From contig NZ_CP098805.1 in the NCBI RefSeq assembly GCF_023821985.2, positions 5,633,001-5,697,000 on the forward strand: a stretch of 64,000 bases of DNA, written 5' to 3'. Below the pieces are notes generated by a model that saw only the letters and a list, made by a program, of their open reading frames with translations, made no database searches and was not told the DNA's origin. The position numbers were made by a program, and so were the translations under genes. This DNA is from Dyadobacter chenhuakuii (lineage in GTDB: Bacteria; Bacteroidota; Bacteroidia; Cytophagales; Spirosomataceae). Shown one piece after another: positions 56,786 to 64,000 of this stretch; position 1 is the stretch's first letter; each line of letters starts with the position of its first letter.

Positions 56786-57069
56786 AAATTTTCTCCTTCT
56801 TTTAGTTCAGTAGTGCGACCCTCTTTAATTTGCTGTTCGCCATCCTCGATCATGGCTACAAATTCGGAATTATAAATTATCTCGTCAAGCGTAATCTTCA
56901 CTCTCTTCCCATCCTGAATATCTTTTTTACCATTCTTAATTTTTTCAATAAACTCAGGATTATATGGACTTTCTGCCTGCTCCTCAAAAGAAACGTGGGC
57001 ATTTTTCAAGAGATCCTTAACAGCCTGAAGAACCTTTTGATCTTCCGTATTAATGAATAGTGTTGTCAT
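56761..57069 (-). CDS. Antitoxin of the YoeB-like toxin (DUF2683-like, duplicated tail)
   Basis: 102 residues. The N-terminus (MTTLFINTEDQKVLQAVKDL) resembles DUF2683-type antitoxins more than Phd/YefM, the usual YoeB partner. Residues 36-64 and 66-95 are a tandem repeat (YNPEFIEKIKNGK.. and YNSEFVAMIEDGE.., period 30). The tail probably wraps the toxin. Its 5' gap holds a 6-bp-arm inverted repeat (57099-57115). Confidence 0.8.
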   Translation of the reverse strand: MTTLFINTEDQKVLQAVKDLLKNAHVSFEEQAESPYNPEFIEKIKNGKKDIQDGKRVKITLDEIIYNSEFVAMIEDGEQQIKEGRTTELKEGENLWDLVTSK

Positions 57070-57098
57070 AGCTTTTTTCTTTTTTAACCAAATTAAAG

Positions 57099-57115
57099 AT
57101 AGTATAGTTTACTAT
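57099..57115. promoter_or_regulatory. Possible TA operator (inverted repeat)
   Basis: ATAGTA (57099-57104) and TACTAT (57110-57115) about a 5-nt centre, 30 bp upstream of the antitoxin start. It touches the DUF721 stop. Position and symmetry suit autoregulation by the toxin-antitoxin complex. Confidence 0.45.
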
Positions 57116-57438
57116 ATAAACACAACCTCTTCCAGCAACTCCGAGCCCATCTCCCGGTTGATGAGTTCGATGATTTTTCCTTTGGCGCGGAAGAGTTCGT
57201 TCCGTAACGGTGCGGATTCTATTTGTAGGAAAAGGGTTTTTTCTTTGATGTAAACGGTTTTTGTACGGGTTGCGATTGCAGAACCCATGATCTTTTCCCA
57301 ATGTGCGACGACGTACGATTGATCAAACCGGTTCCGTAAACGATACTTCTCCAGCATTTGGTCAATGGCATCTTTCAGCGGCGTGACGCCGGGTCGCCGC
57401 GAAGCTTTTTCTTTGTCAAACCGATACTGCATGGCCAT
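57112..57438 (-). CDS. DciA-like DUF721 protein
   Basis: 108 residues of DUF721: KDAIDQMLEKYRLRNRFDQSYVVAHWEKI (split here: LKDAIDQMLEKYRL, YVVAHWEKIMG), then TLFLQIESAPLRNELFRAK. Related DciA proteins load the replicative helicase; the Bacteroidota members are less studied. It lies 42 bp upstream of the TA pair and 38 bp after the GH3 gene. Confidence 0.88.
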   Translation of the reverse strand: MAMQYRFDKEKASRRPGVTPLKDAIDQMLEKYRLRNRFDQSYVVAHWEKIMGSAIATRTKTVYIKEKTLFLQIESAPLRNELFRAKGKIIELINREMGSELLEEVVFI

Positions 57439-57476
57439 AATGAATCAATGTTGAATCCTGCAAATGTAGGAAGTTC

Positions 57477-60400
57477 TCAGAGCCCGGCTGTCGTTACGGG
57501 GTTTACTTTTTTCAGCAATTCCTCGTAAACCACATCCATAATGGCCGTGCGAATGTTGAGTTGCGAAATTTTATTATTCTCTCTTGTTGGGTAAACGCGG
57601 TTCGAAAGAAACACATAATTCAGCTTCCACGCAGGATCGGCCCAAGTCATAATGCCCGTGTAACCCGTATGCCCGAAGCTGGACGGACTCGCATATTTAG
57701 GTGCATTGCCGGTATATTTAAACGAAGGCTTATCAAACCCAATCCCACGGCGACTGCCCATTTCAGGATATTGGTAACGCGTAAACTCAACCAGCGCATC
57801 CTTGCTCAAAAGCTGCTGACCGCCATAATAACCCTGCTGCAAATACATTTGCCAAACTTTCATCACATCATTGGCATCCCCAAACAACCCCGCATGTCCG
57901 CTCAAACCGCCTAACATCGCCGCCGCTTCGTCATGTACCTGGCCATGCAATTGCGTCATCCTGAAAAACGTATCGCGTTCCGTCTCTACAATGTCCTGCA
58001 ACTTGTAAAAACGCTTTGGATTGAATGTCAATGTGTTCGCACCCAGCTTATGGTAATAGTGGTTTTTGAGGTAATCTTCAAAATTCTCGCCTGAAAGTCT
58101 TTTTACAATTTGAGGATAAAGAATAAACGAAAGATCGCTGTATACATAGCCTTCCTTCTCATTCAGAGGAGAATTGCGAATGGCTTCGAAAATCTTTTTG
58201 TCGTAGTTCTTGAAGATAAAGAGGCTGTCGCCAACTACCGAAGTCGGATATTTTTTTGACTGTTTTGTGCTGAATGTCTTCTTTTTCCAGGATCCATCCG
58301 CATTCTGTGCTTCTTTCCAAAGGACGATAAATGCCTTTAAACGAGCACTATGCGTCAATACGCGGCGCCATTGCAGGTCTGCTTTGTTGGAGCCTTCAAA
58401 ATCGGGCAGGTAATCCTTCATTGTCGCATCCAGATCAAACTTTTTAGCGTCCCAAAGGCTCATCAGGGCCAATGTGGAAGCTGTGATCTTCGTCACCGAA
58501 GCGAGGTCGTAAAGGTCAGTCAGTTTCACATTCGCATTGCCTTCGTAAGTATGTTTTCCATAAGCTTTTCTGAAAAACACTTTCCCATCCTTTGCCAATT
58601 GCACCACGCAGCCTGGCGTTGCTTTCTGCGTAACCGCCAGATTTGCAATGGAGTCTATTTTGAATGTAATGATCTCAGAATCAAGTCCGAGTTCTTCCGG
58701 GATTGTGTATTTCAATCGGCCTATGGCAGGAGTTTCAATGCCTGCATTATAAGGAAATTGTGCATTTACGGTAACAGGCAATTTTCCCTGGGCGGGGATG
58801 GCTCCAAAGATCAGTTGTGCAGAAAGATCCTGTGTGTAAGGGGTTAATTGATAGGCCATTAACAACGCACGCGCATTCTCGGGCTTTTGTATTTTGTTTA
58901 AAGAATAAGGGTTGCCGAAAATGGACACAACTGCCTTGTCAGAAGCAATCAGCTCCTGCAAAACGGCACTCATTTGCTCTGTTAGCCCATAATTAGTCCG
59001 TGGCGAAATGCTACCCAAATGCACGCCTACCAGTAACAAGTTGAATGCTTTCAATTTTTCCCGCAATTCGGTTACCTGCGCCTCAGTTGCTTTGGCCGGA
59101 ACCTGAAAGTGCTCGACGGTTGTGTACAAGCCCAATGTCTTCTGGAATGTTGTAATGGTGTCGGCACCTAAGGATATGGAAGCGATTTTCAACGTGTCCA
59201 GGTCGCGCAGGGGCAATAAGTCTTTGTCGTTTTTGAGGACAGTTAATGCTTTTTCGGTCAAAAGGCGGTTTGTCAGTTCGGCAGCTTTTGGGTTCAGGTC
59301 TTTGTATAAATTGTTGAGATCAACCGGCTTATAATAGTTCAGGCCGGCCCACGCCTTGGCTTGCAGTACTTTTTTGCAGCGTGCATCAATTTCCGCCTGC
59401 GTTATTTTTCCTTCCGCAATGCTTTTCTTGATCTCAGCGATTGATTTCGAAACATCCTCCGTAAATTCCAGCAAGTCCATTCCTGATTCAAGGCCCATAG
59501 CATCTGCGCGACCATTCGGGAAATACTTGGTGACGCCTTTCATATTCATAGCATCAGAATAGATCAGGCCATCGAACCCAAGCTGTTTTCTCAAAAGATC
59601 GGAAACAATTGGTTTTGAAAGGGTTGAAGGAAGATTTTTGGTCGTATCAAGCGCCGGAATGCTCAAATGTGCGATCATCATCCCGCTAATGCCATTCGCG
59701 ATCAGCGCTTTGAAAGGATATAGTTCGAGAGAATCAAGCCGGGTTGTGTTATGCGAAATTAATGGAAGATCATAATGCGAATCTACGCCCGTGTCACCGT
59801 GTCCGGGGAAATGCTTGGCGCTGGTCAGCAAGCCGTTATCCTGCATTCCCTTCATATAAGCCACGGCTTTGTCGGCTACTTTGTATTTGTTTTCTCCAAA
59901 AGACCGGAAGCTGATCACCGGGTTATCGGGATTGTTGTTTACATCGGCAACGGGCGCAAAATTAATGTGCATACCCAGGCGCCGAGCTTGTTTGGCGAGC
60001 TGTGCGCCCATCTCATAAATCAGATCATTACTGCCCTGGATTGCGCCCAATGTCATTTGATAAGGATAGCGCACCGTGCTGTCAATCCGCATAGCAAGTC
60101 CGAATTCCGCATCCATTGCAATCAGCAAAGGCACTTTTGAAATCGACTGATAATAATTCGTCAGCTGTGCCTGGGGAATCGGCCCGCCCTGAAAGAATAC
60201 GATCCCACCCACCTTATTTTCCCGGATCAGCTTCTCCACCACTGCCGGATTACTAGTTTTAGGATCAATAACAGCCCGTTTTACATCCGAAACCGCCGCC
60301 ACCATAATCAACTGCGCAATCCGCTCATCCGGCGTAAGCGTAGCAAAAACCGAATCCACCCACTGCCGCGAAGCATTGGTTTGATTTTGATTTAAAAATG

Positions 60401-60488
60401 TGGGGGAAGCAGCAATTTGTGCCTGGGAATTAGCACTGCAAATGATTAGGGAGAAAAGGGAAACGAGCAGAAAGGTGATTTTTTTCAT
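57477..60488 (-). CDS. NagZ-like GH3 fused to a serine hydrolase (beta-lactamase class C type)
   Basis: 1003 residues from Met 60488; the longer frame to 60749 adds unrelated basic sequence and is rejected. Signal peptide to about 23. GH3 domain (about 40-570): KHFPGHGDTGVDSH (225-238) with the NagZ His, and nucleophile Asp312 in YSDAMNMKG. A second domain (about 600-1003) is a serine hydrolase: SxxK Ser664-Lys667 (SVTK), YxN-like Tyr783-Ser-Asp785, and GHTG near the C-terminus. It joins N-acetylglucosaminidase-type and penicillin-binding-type activities in one exported chain. Such fusions occur in Bacteroidota, but the exact activities here are unproven. Confidence 0.93.
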   Translation of the reverse strand: MKKITFLLVSLFSLIICSANSQAQIAASPTFLNQNQTNASRQWVDSVFATLTPDERIAQLIMVAAVSDVKRAVIDPKTSNPAVVEKLIRENKVGGIVFFQGGPIPQAQLTNYYQSISKVPLLIAMDAEFGLAMRIDSTVRYPYQMTLGAIQGSNDLIYEMGAQLAKQARRLGMHINFAPVADVNNNPDNPVISFRSFGENKYKVADKAVAYMKGMQDNGLLTSAKHFPGHGDTGVDSHYDLPLISHNTTRLDSLELYPFKALIANGISGMMIAHLSIPALDTTKNLPSTLSKPIVSDLLRKQLGFDGLIYSDAMNMKGVTKYFPNGRADAMGLESGMDLLEFTEDVSKSIAEIKKSIAEGKITQAEIDARCKKVLQAKAWAGLNYYKPVDLNNLYKDLNPKAAELTNRLLTEKALTVLKNDKDLLPLRDLDTLKIASISLGADTITTFQKTLGLYTTVEHFQVPAKATEAQVTELREKLKAFNLLLVGVHLGSISPRTNYGLTEQMSAVLQELIASDKAVVSIFGNPYSLNKIQKPENARALLMAYQLTPYTQDLSAQLIFGAIPAQGKLPVTVNAQFPYNAGIETPAIGRLKYTIPEELGLDSEIITFKIDSIANLAVTQKATPGCVVQLAKDGKVFFRKAYGKHTYEGNANVKLTDLYDLASVTKITASTLALMSLWDAKKFDLDATMKDYLPDFEGSNKADLQWRRVLTHSARLKAFIVLWKEAQNADGSWKKKTFSTKQSKKYPTSVVGDSLFIFKNYDKKIFEAIRNSPLNEKEGYVYSDLSFILYPQIVKRLSGENFEDYLKNHYYHKLGANTLTFNPKRFYKLQDIVETERDTFFRMTQLHGQVHDEAAAMLGGLSGHAGLFGDANDVMKVWQMYLQQGYYGGQQLLSKDALVEFTRYQYPEMGSRRGIGFDKPSFKYTGNAPKYASPSSFGHTGYTGIMTWADPAWKLNYVFLSNRVYPTRENNKISQLNIRTAIMDVVYEELLKKVNPVTTAGL

Positions 60489-60586
60489 GAATTGGGACAG
60501 AATAGGAATCAGCTTCCAAAGTTTGGAAAACCAATTGACTAATCCAATGGAAACTATTGTCTCGCTAAATGTTTGGCGAACGCATC

Positions 60587-61774
60587 TTAAAACACCAACC
60601 CCAACACCAGCCCTGCGACGATAATTATATATGACGGCACCTTTGAAAAAGTCAGGACTAAAATTGTGGCGATGACGGTTAGCATTGGTTGAGTGCTGCT
60701 CATCATGGGTTGGAAAAGGGAGATGGCGGCTGCGATGGTGAGGCCGCAACTGGCGGCGTGGATGCCTTCGAGCGAGGCCCGGATGCCGCGGTAACGTTTG
60801 AGCTGGTCCCAGAATGGGTAGGCGAAAAAGATGAAGAATGTGCCTGGAAGGAAAATCCCGGCTGTTGCAACGAAACCGCCAACAATCTGTCCGGTAATGC
60901 CTGCTGATTGCAGCGAAATGCTTCCGACAAATGTGGCAATGGAAAAAACAGGTCCCGGCACGACCTGGGTAAGCGCCATTCCGGCCAGAAATTCCTGATC
61001 GGTGAGATAATGCTTGAATTCTACAAACTCGTTATATAGGATCGGGACAAGCACTTGCCCGCCGCCGAAAACCAGGCTGCCGTTCCGGTAAAAATTTTCA
61101 AAAAGCCGCACAGGAAGAGAATTCGTGACCTTACCCACAATCGCAGCCGCGATCAGGACCGAGATCCAAAAAATAATGGGCCGCCAAAGAATGCGGATCG
61201 GGCCGCGCTCCATTTTTTCGTGTTTCTTGAAATTGAGGGACGCCGCAACGCCGCCGCTGACAATGAGCACGGGCGTCATGTATGGGGACGGATACATGTA
61301 GGCCAGAATCGTGGCAATTACCAGAAACGACCAGCCTTGTGTATTATGAATGACTTTTTTGGCAATGGACGACGCGCCATACATTAAAAAAGCTACCGCC
61401 ATCGGCCCCACGAACTTCGTGAATTGCAGAGAAATCGAGTTGCGTTCCAGATAATGTATGCCGATTGCCGCCAGTGTCATCAGGATCATAGCTGGCAGCG
61501 ACCAGACGATAAGTGTCAGATAAGCAAGTGGTTGTCCACCGATTTTCAGTCCGATGGCCGTAACAGTCTGCGTGGAGCTGGGGCCTGGTAAAACCGAGCA
61601 TAATGCCTGTAATTCAAGCAGTTCCTCTTCGGTAATGTATCTTCTTTTCCGCACCAGCCGCTCAATCATCATCATCAAATGCACCTGCGGGCCTCCAAAT
61701 GCCGTCACGGACAGCAAGAGGATGTCCGTCAGGTAAATGATGTAGCGAAAGCGGCGGATAGGAGGGTGGGCCAA
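60587..61774 (-). CDS. Chromate transporter (ChrA family)
   Basis: 395 residues with two homologous halves, each with the ChrA signature: FGGPQVHLMMM and VLPGPSSTQT in the first, FGGGQVLVPIL and VVPGPVFSIAT in the second. About ten membrane segments. It is expected to export chromate by ion antiport; many family members remain untested. 12 bp after the 2OG gene's stop. Confidence 0.93.
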   Translation of the reverse strand: MAHPPIRRFRYIIYLTDILLLSVTAFGGPQVHLMMMIERLVRKRRYITEEELLELQALCSVLPGPSSTQTVTAIGLKIGGQPLAYLTLIVWSLPAMILMTLAAIGIHYLERNSISLQFTKFVGPMAVAFLMYGASSIAKKVIHNTQGWSFLVIATILAYMYPSPYMTPVLIVSGGVAASLNFKKHEKMERGPIRILWRPIIFWISVLIAAAIVGKVTNSLPVRLFENFYRNGSLVFGGGQVLVPILYNEFVEFKHYLTDQEFLAGMALTQVVPGPVFSIATFVGSISLQSAGITGQIVGGFVATAGIFLPGTFFIFFAYPFWDQLKRYRGIRASLEGIHAASCGLTIAAAISLFQPMMSSTQPMLTVIATILVLTFSKVPSYIIIVAGLVLGLVF

Positions 61775-61786
61775 GGGTTTTGGAGG

Positions 61787-62743
61787 TTATTTTTTTAAAC
61801 CCAGTTCTCTCAATCGTTCATCCAAAAATTCACCCGCTGTCATATTGGTATACAGTTTAGGGAATTCCTGCGAAACACAACTATCCAGACTTGTGAGATC
61901 CATATCGGCCCGAGGATGCATAAAAAACGGGATTGAATAACGCGAAGTGCCCATTTTCTCACGTGGCGGATTCACGACCCGGTGAATGGTCGATTTCAAT
62001 TTATGATTGGTAAGCCTGTCCAGCATATCACCCACATTGACCACGATCTGATCCGGAAGGGCGGTGATGGGAATCCATTCTCCGTCGCGGCGAAGCACTT
62101 CCAGGCCTTCTGCGCTGGCGCCCATTAGTAATGTAATGAGGTTAATGTCGCCGTGAGCCGCAGCACGCACGGCTCCTTCGGGCACGAGTTCGGGATTTGG
62201 AATTGGGAAATAATGTAAGGCCCGCAGCAGGCTGTCGCCATTTCTGACCTTGTCTTCAAAATAATCCTCAGGCAGATTGAGATAAATAGCGATGGCGCGC
62301 AGCAGCATTTTCCCCGCATTCTCAAATGTCCGGTAAACTGCTAATGTATGTTTTTCAAATTCAGGGAGTTCGGCAGGAAAAACGTTGGAAGGCATGCTGC
62401 CAATGGGATCGGGCTGGCCAATGTGGTAAAATTCTTTCAGATCGGCCACTTTGAAACCCTTAGCAGTCTCTTTTCCTTTTCCTATATATCCGCGCTGACC
62501 GAAGAGCTCGGCAAACTCATATTTTTTCTTGACTTCATCAGGAAGCGAGAAGAAAGCCTTCACGGTTTCGTAAAGTTCATTCCGCAGGGAGTCGCTGAGT
62601 CCGTGGTTTTTTATTGCTACAAATCCAATGTTGTTGAACGCTTCACCCAGGTCTGCTACAAACTGCTTTTTCTGTTCGGCATTTCCTGAGGTAAAATCGG
62701 CCAAATCCAGCGATGGGACTTGATTTAATAATGCTGGTTCCAT
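61787..62743 (-). CDS. 2OG-Fe(II) oxygenase (isopenicillin-N-synthase-like)
   Basis: 318 residues from the Met at 62743. The 62908 frame overlaps the divergent sigma gene and is rejected. It has the plant-DIOX-like N-terminus (DLGEAFNNIGFVAIKNHG in part), then the Fe ligands HGD (His197, Asp199) and His254, and Arg268 for 2-oxoglutarate (TSRYS). It oxidises an unknown substrate with 2OG and O2. It is followed by chrA; no pathway partner is recognised. Confidence 0.92.
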   Translation of the reverse strand: MEPALLNQVPSLDLADFTSGNAEQKKQFVADLGEAFNNIGFVAIKNHGLSDSLRNELYETVKAFFSLPDEVKKKYEFAELFGQRGYIGKGKETAKGFKVADLKEFYHIGQPDPIGSMPSNVFPAELPEFEKHTLAVYRTFENAGKMLLRAIAIYLNLPEDYFEDKVRNGDSLLRALHYFPIPNPELVPEGAVRAAAHGDINLITLLMGASAEGLEVLRRDGEWIPITALPDQIVVNVGDMLDRLTNHKLKSTIHRVVNPPREKMGTSRYSIPFFMHPRADMDLTSLDSCVSQEFPKLYTNMTAGEFLDERLRELGLKK

Positions 62744-62897
62744 AAAATACTTTTTTGGTGCAAAGTAAAAACTATCCGCAGACTTGCCAAGTGATCTCAT
62801 AGCATGAACTGGAAAACGTATACAGCAGGGAATGTTTTTTATATATACATTACACCTTTGTTCAATATTTTCAGACTTCCATTTTTGACATTCTGGT

Positions 62898-63488
62898 ATG
62901 ACAGACATTGATCCGGGAAATGACCTTTGGGAGCGATTTATTTCCGGGAGTTCTTCGGCATTCAGCGAGCTTTACGATGCCTATACAGACGTTCTGTATA
63001 AGTTCGGAATGCGATATTCGGCTGACAGTGATCTTGTTAAAGATTGTATCCACGATCTTTTTATAGACCTGCACAGCTATCGCGGAAGTCTGGCGAAGGA
63101 GGTTAATGTTAAATTTTATTTACTAAAATCATTTCGAAGAAAACTGCACGCCGCGCACCGGAAATCAAGCTTGCTGAACTTCAACAGCTGGCAGGCAGAG
63201 GAAACGTTCGGCATTAATGCATTTGCATTCAGTGCTGAACATGAGATCATTGTGGATGAAAAACAGCGTGAAATGCTGGATCATCTGGCGTTGGAAATTA
63301 ATCAACTCCCTGAGCGGCAACGGGAAATCCTGTATTTACGCTTCAATCAGGACCTGGATTATGAGGAGATTGCTTCCATGATGCAAATTTCAGTTCCTAC
63401 CTGCCGGACCTTCATTTACCGGGCGCTCAAACAACTTCGCGGCAAGCTGGAATTCAGCTCCATTGCCCTGTTTTTGTACTGGGTATAA
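62898..63488 (+). CDS. ECF RNA polymerase sigma factor
   Basis: 196 residues. Sigma region 2 (about 10-90, FSELYDAYTDVLYKFGMRYS in part, DCIHDLFIDL) and region 4 (about 125-185, LPERQREILYLRFNQDLDYEEI in part). It directs transcription of a regulon, usually under a FecR-type anti-sigma factor; the gene for one follows. In this phylum such pairs often precede a SusC/D locus, which would be to the right of the window. Confidence 0.95.
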   Translation: MTDIDPGNDLWERFISGSSSAFSELYDAYTDVLYKFGMRYSADSDLVKDCIHDLFIDLHSYRGSLAKEVNVKFYLLKSFRRKLHAAHRKSSLLNFNSWQAEETFGINAFAFSAEHEIIVDEKQREMLDHLALEINQLPERQREILYLRFNQDLDYEEIASMMQISVPTCRTFIYRALKQLRGKLEFSSIALFLYWV

Positions 63489-63576
63489 AATATTTTCTTC
63501 TTTTTGTTAAAATAATCCTTTTTCGGAGTCTATATGACGTCGAAAGTCTTCTCTTGTATGTCAAACAAGTTCTTAA

Positions 63577-64000
63577 ATGAAAAGAAGATTACGAAAGCAC
63601 GAGGATTTGCACGAATCTGAATCAGCCGGACTGACGGAAGACGAGCAAAAAATTCTTGCTAATACAAAGATTTTGATGCATTCCCTGCGGGAGGAAGCAT
63701 TGCCTGTTGCCGAAAAAGAAGCATTGCGAATGCGCGTTCAGGAAACAATCGCACAAAAAAGCGAGCGGCCCGTCCGCAGCATATGGCTGGCCGTTGCAGC
63801 ATCTCTGGCCTTATTAATGGTCGTAGGCGCAGGTTTCCTGCTCATGCAAAAAAATAAAGGATCGGCGATGGAAGAAGTGGCTTCCAAAATCCAGGCTGAC
63901 ACAGAAGAAACGCGCTTGCAGCTCGCGGACAAGCGGATTATTCATCTTTCCGAACAGAATTCAGACCTGATCTATGAGCAAAACGGTTCTCGTATCCAGA
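63577..64000 (+). CDS. FecR-type anti-sigma factor, 5' part (cut by window edge)
   Basis: Open from ATG 63577 to the edge (141 residues seen). A charged cytoplasmic N-terminus (about 1-68) that would bind the sigma factor, a membrane helix (about 72-90, WLAVAASLALLMVVGAGFLL in part), then the start of the FecR periplasmic domain (RIIHLSEQNSDLIYEQNG in part). It follows the ECF sigma gene by 88 bp and is expected to hold that sigma factor until an outer-membrane signal arrives. Confidence 0.88.
   Translation, partial: MKRRLRKHEDLHESESAGLTEDEQKILANTKILMHSLREEALPVAEKEALRMRVQETIAQKSERPVRSIWLAVAASLALLMVVGAGFLLMQKNKGSAMEEVASKIQADTEETRLQLADKRIIHLSEQNSDLIYEQNGSRIQ

Noticed and set aside
60489-60749. 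N-terminal extension of the GH3 fusion
   Set aside because: It is basic low-complexity sequence ahead of a clear signal peptide that begins at 60488.
62744-62908. N-terminal extension of the 2OG oxygenase
   Set aside because: It overlaps the divergent sigma-factor start and is Cys/Arg-rich without family similarity.
1-64000. tRNA, rRNA or CRISPR array
   Set aside because: No cloverleaf, rRNA core or regularly spaced direct repeats with unique spacers were seen. The 34-bp units at 13816 are adjacent, without spacers.
1-64000. Prophage, transposase or conjugative element
   Set aside because: No integrase, transposase, tail or relaxase gene is visible; base composition is even along the window by eye.

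Overview
The window looks like chromosomal DNA of a Gram-negative Bacteroidota, most likely order Cytophagales (a Dyadobacter- or Spirosoma-like genome; the genus is an inference from overall gene content, not a search). Supporting signs are two SusC/SusD outer-membrane uptake pairs, an ECF sigma/FecR anti-sigma start, GroEL with a Gly-Met tail, Bacteroidota-type promoters (TTG-N19-TAnnTTTG) in front of both susC genes, a TamL-like lipoprotein Omp85 protein, and the order miaB / sigma-54 activator / lptE / small TPR-like protein / secG near groES-groL. I see no rRNA or tRNA gene, CRISPR array, prophage or insertion sequence.

Layout. 0-5 kb: end of a sensor kinase, an MscS channel with a DUF1460 amidase-like exoprotein, and a cytoplasmic GH13 enzyme. 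5-9 kb: a secreted TPR protein, an orphan receiver, a YtxH protein and a small conserved protein. 9.4-13.8 kb: a same-strand sigma-54 block (rpoN, NtrC-type activator, REC-PAS-histidine kinase). 14-22.8 kb, minus strand: an App1-type phosphatidate phosphatase, an OmpR/CusS-like two-component pair and a TolC/CusB/CusA-type metal efflux system, probably one directional transcription unit. Head-to-head with it, 45 bp apart, is a diacylglycerol-kinase-like lipid kinase. 23.8-26.3 kb: a secreted esterase and a GntP transporter. 26.3-28.4 kb: a HEPN/MNT pair and sucC. 28.5-36.8 kb: a LolD-like ATPase, groL/groS, a conserved unknown, secG, a TPR-like protein, lptE, a receiver-less sigma-54 activator and miaB. 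36.9-42.2 kb: TamL-like Omp85, an RNA methyltransferase, a queuosine precursor transporter and an AlaA-like aminotransferase. 42.4-53.0 kb: two SusC/D uptake loci, the first with a DUF1735-type surface lipoprotein. 53.4-62.7 kb: an M20 amidohydrolase, then a long minus-strand run holding an SDR, LD-carboxypeptidase, a YoeB-like toxin with an unusual antitoxin, a DciA-like DUF721 protein, a NagZ-like GH3 fused to a serine hydrolase, a chromate transporter and a 2OG-Fe(II) oxygenase. 62.9-64 kb: an ECF sigma factor and the start of a FecR-type anti-sigma factor, cut by the right edge.

Most notable. (1) A lipid kinase and an App1 phosphatase, enzymes expected to act in opposite directions on lipid phosphates, diverge from one short promoter region, and the phosphatase overlaps a two-component regulator by 4 bp. 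(2) A palindromic intergenic repeat occurs twice, once with three tandem part-copies and once touching the start of the HEPN gene. (3) A YoeB-like toxin has an antitoxin with an internal 30-residue duplication, and its cistron overlaps ldcA. (4) Two susC promoters are closely matched. (5) Nested dyads lie upstream of groES. (6) Two sigma-54 activators are present, one in a sigma-54 operon and one without a receiver domain among envelope genes.
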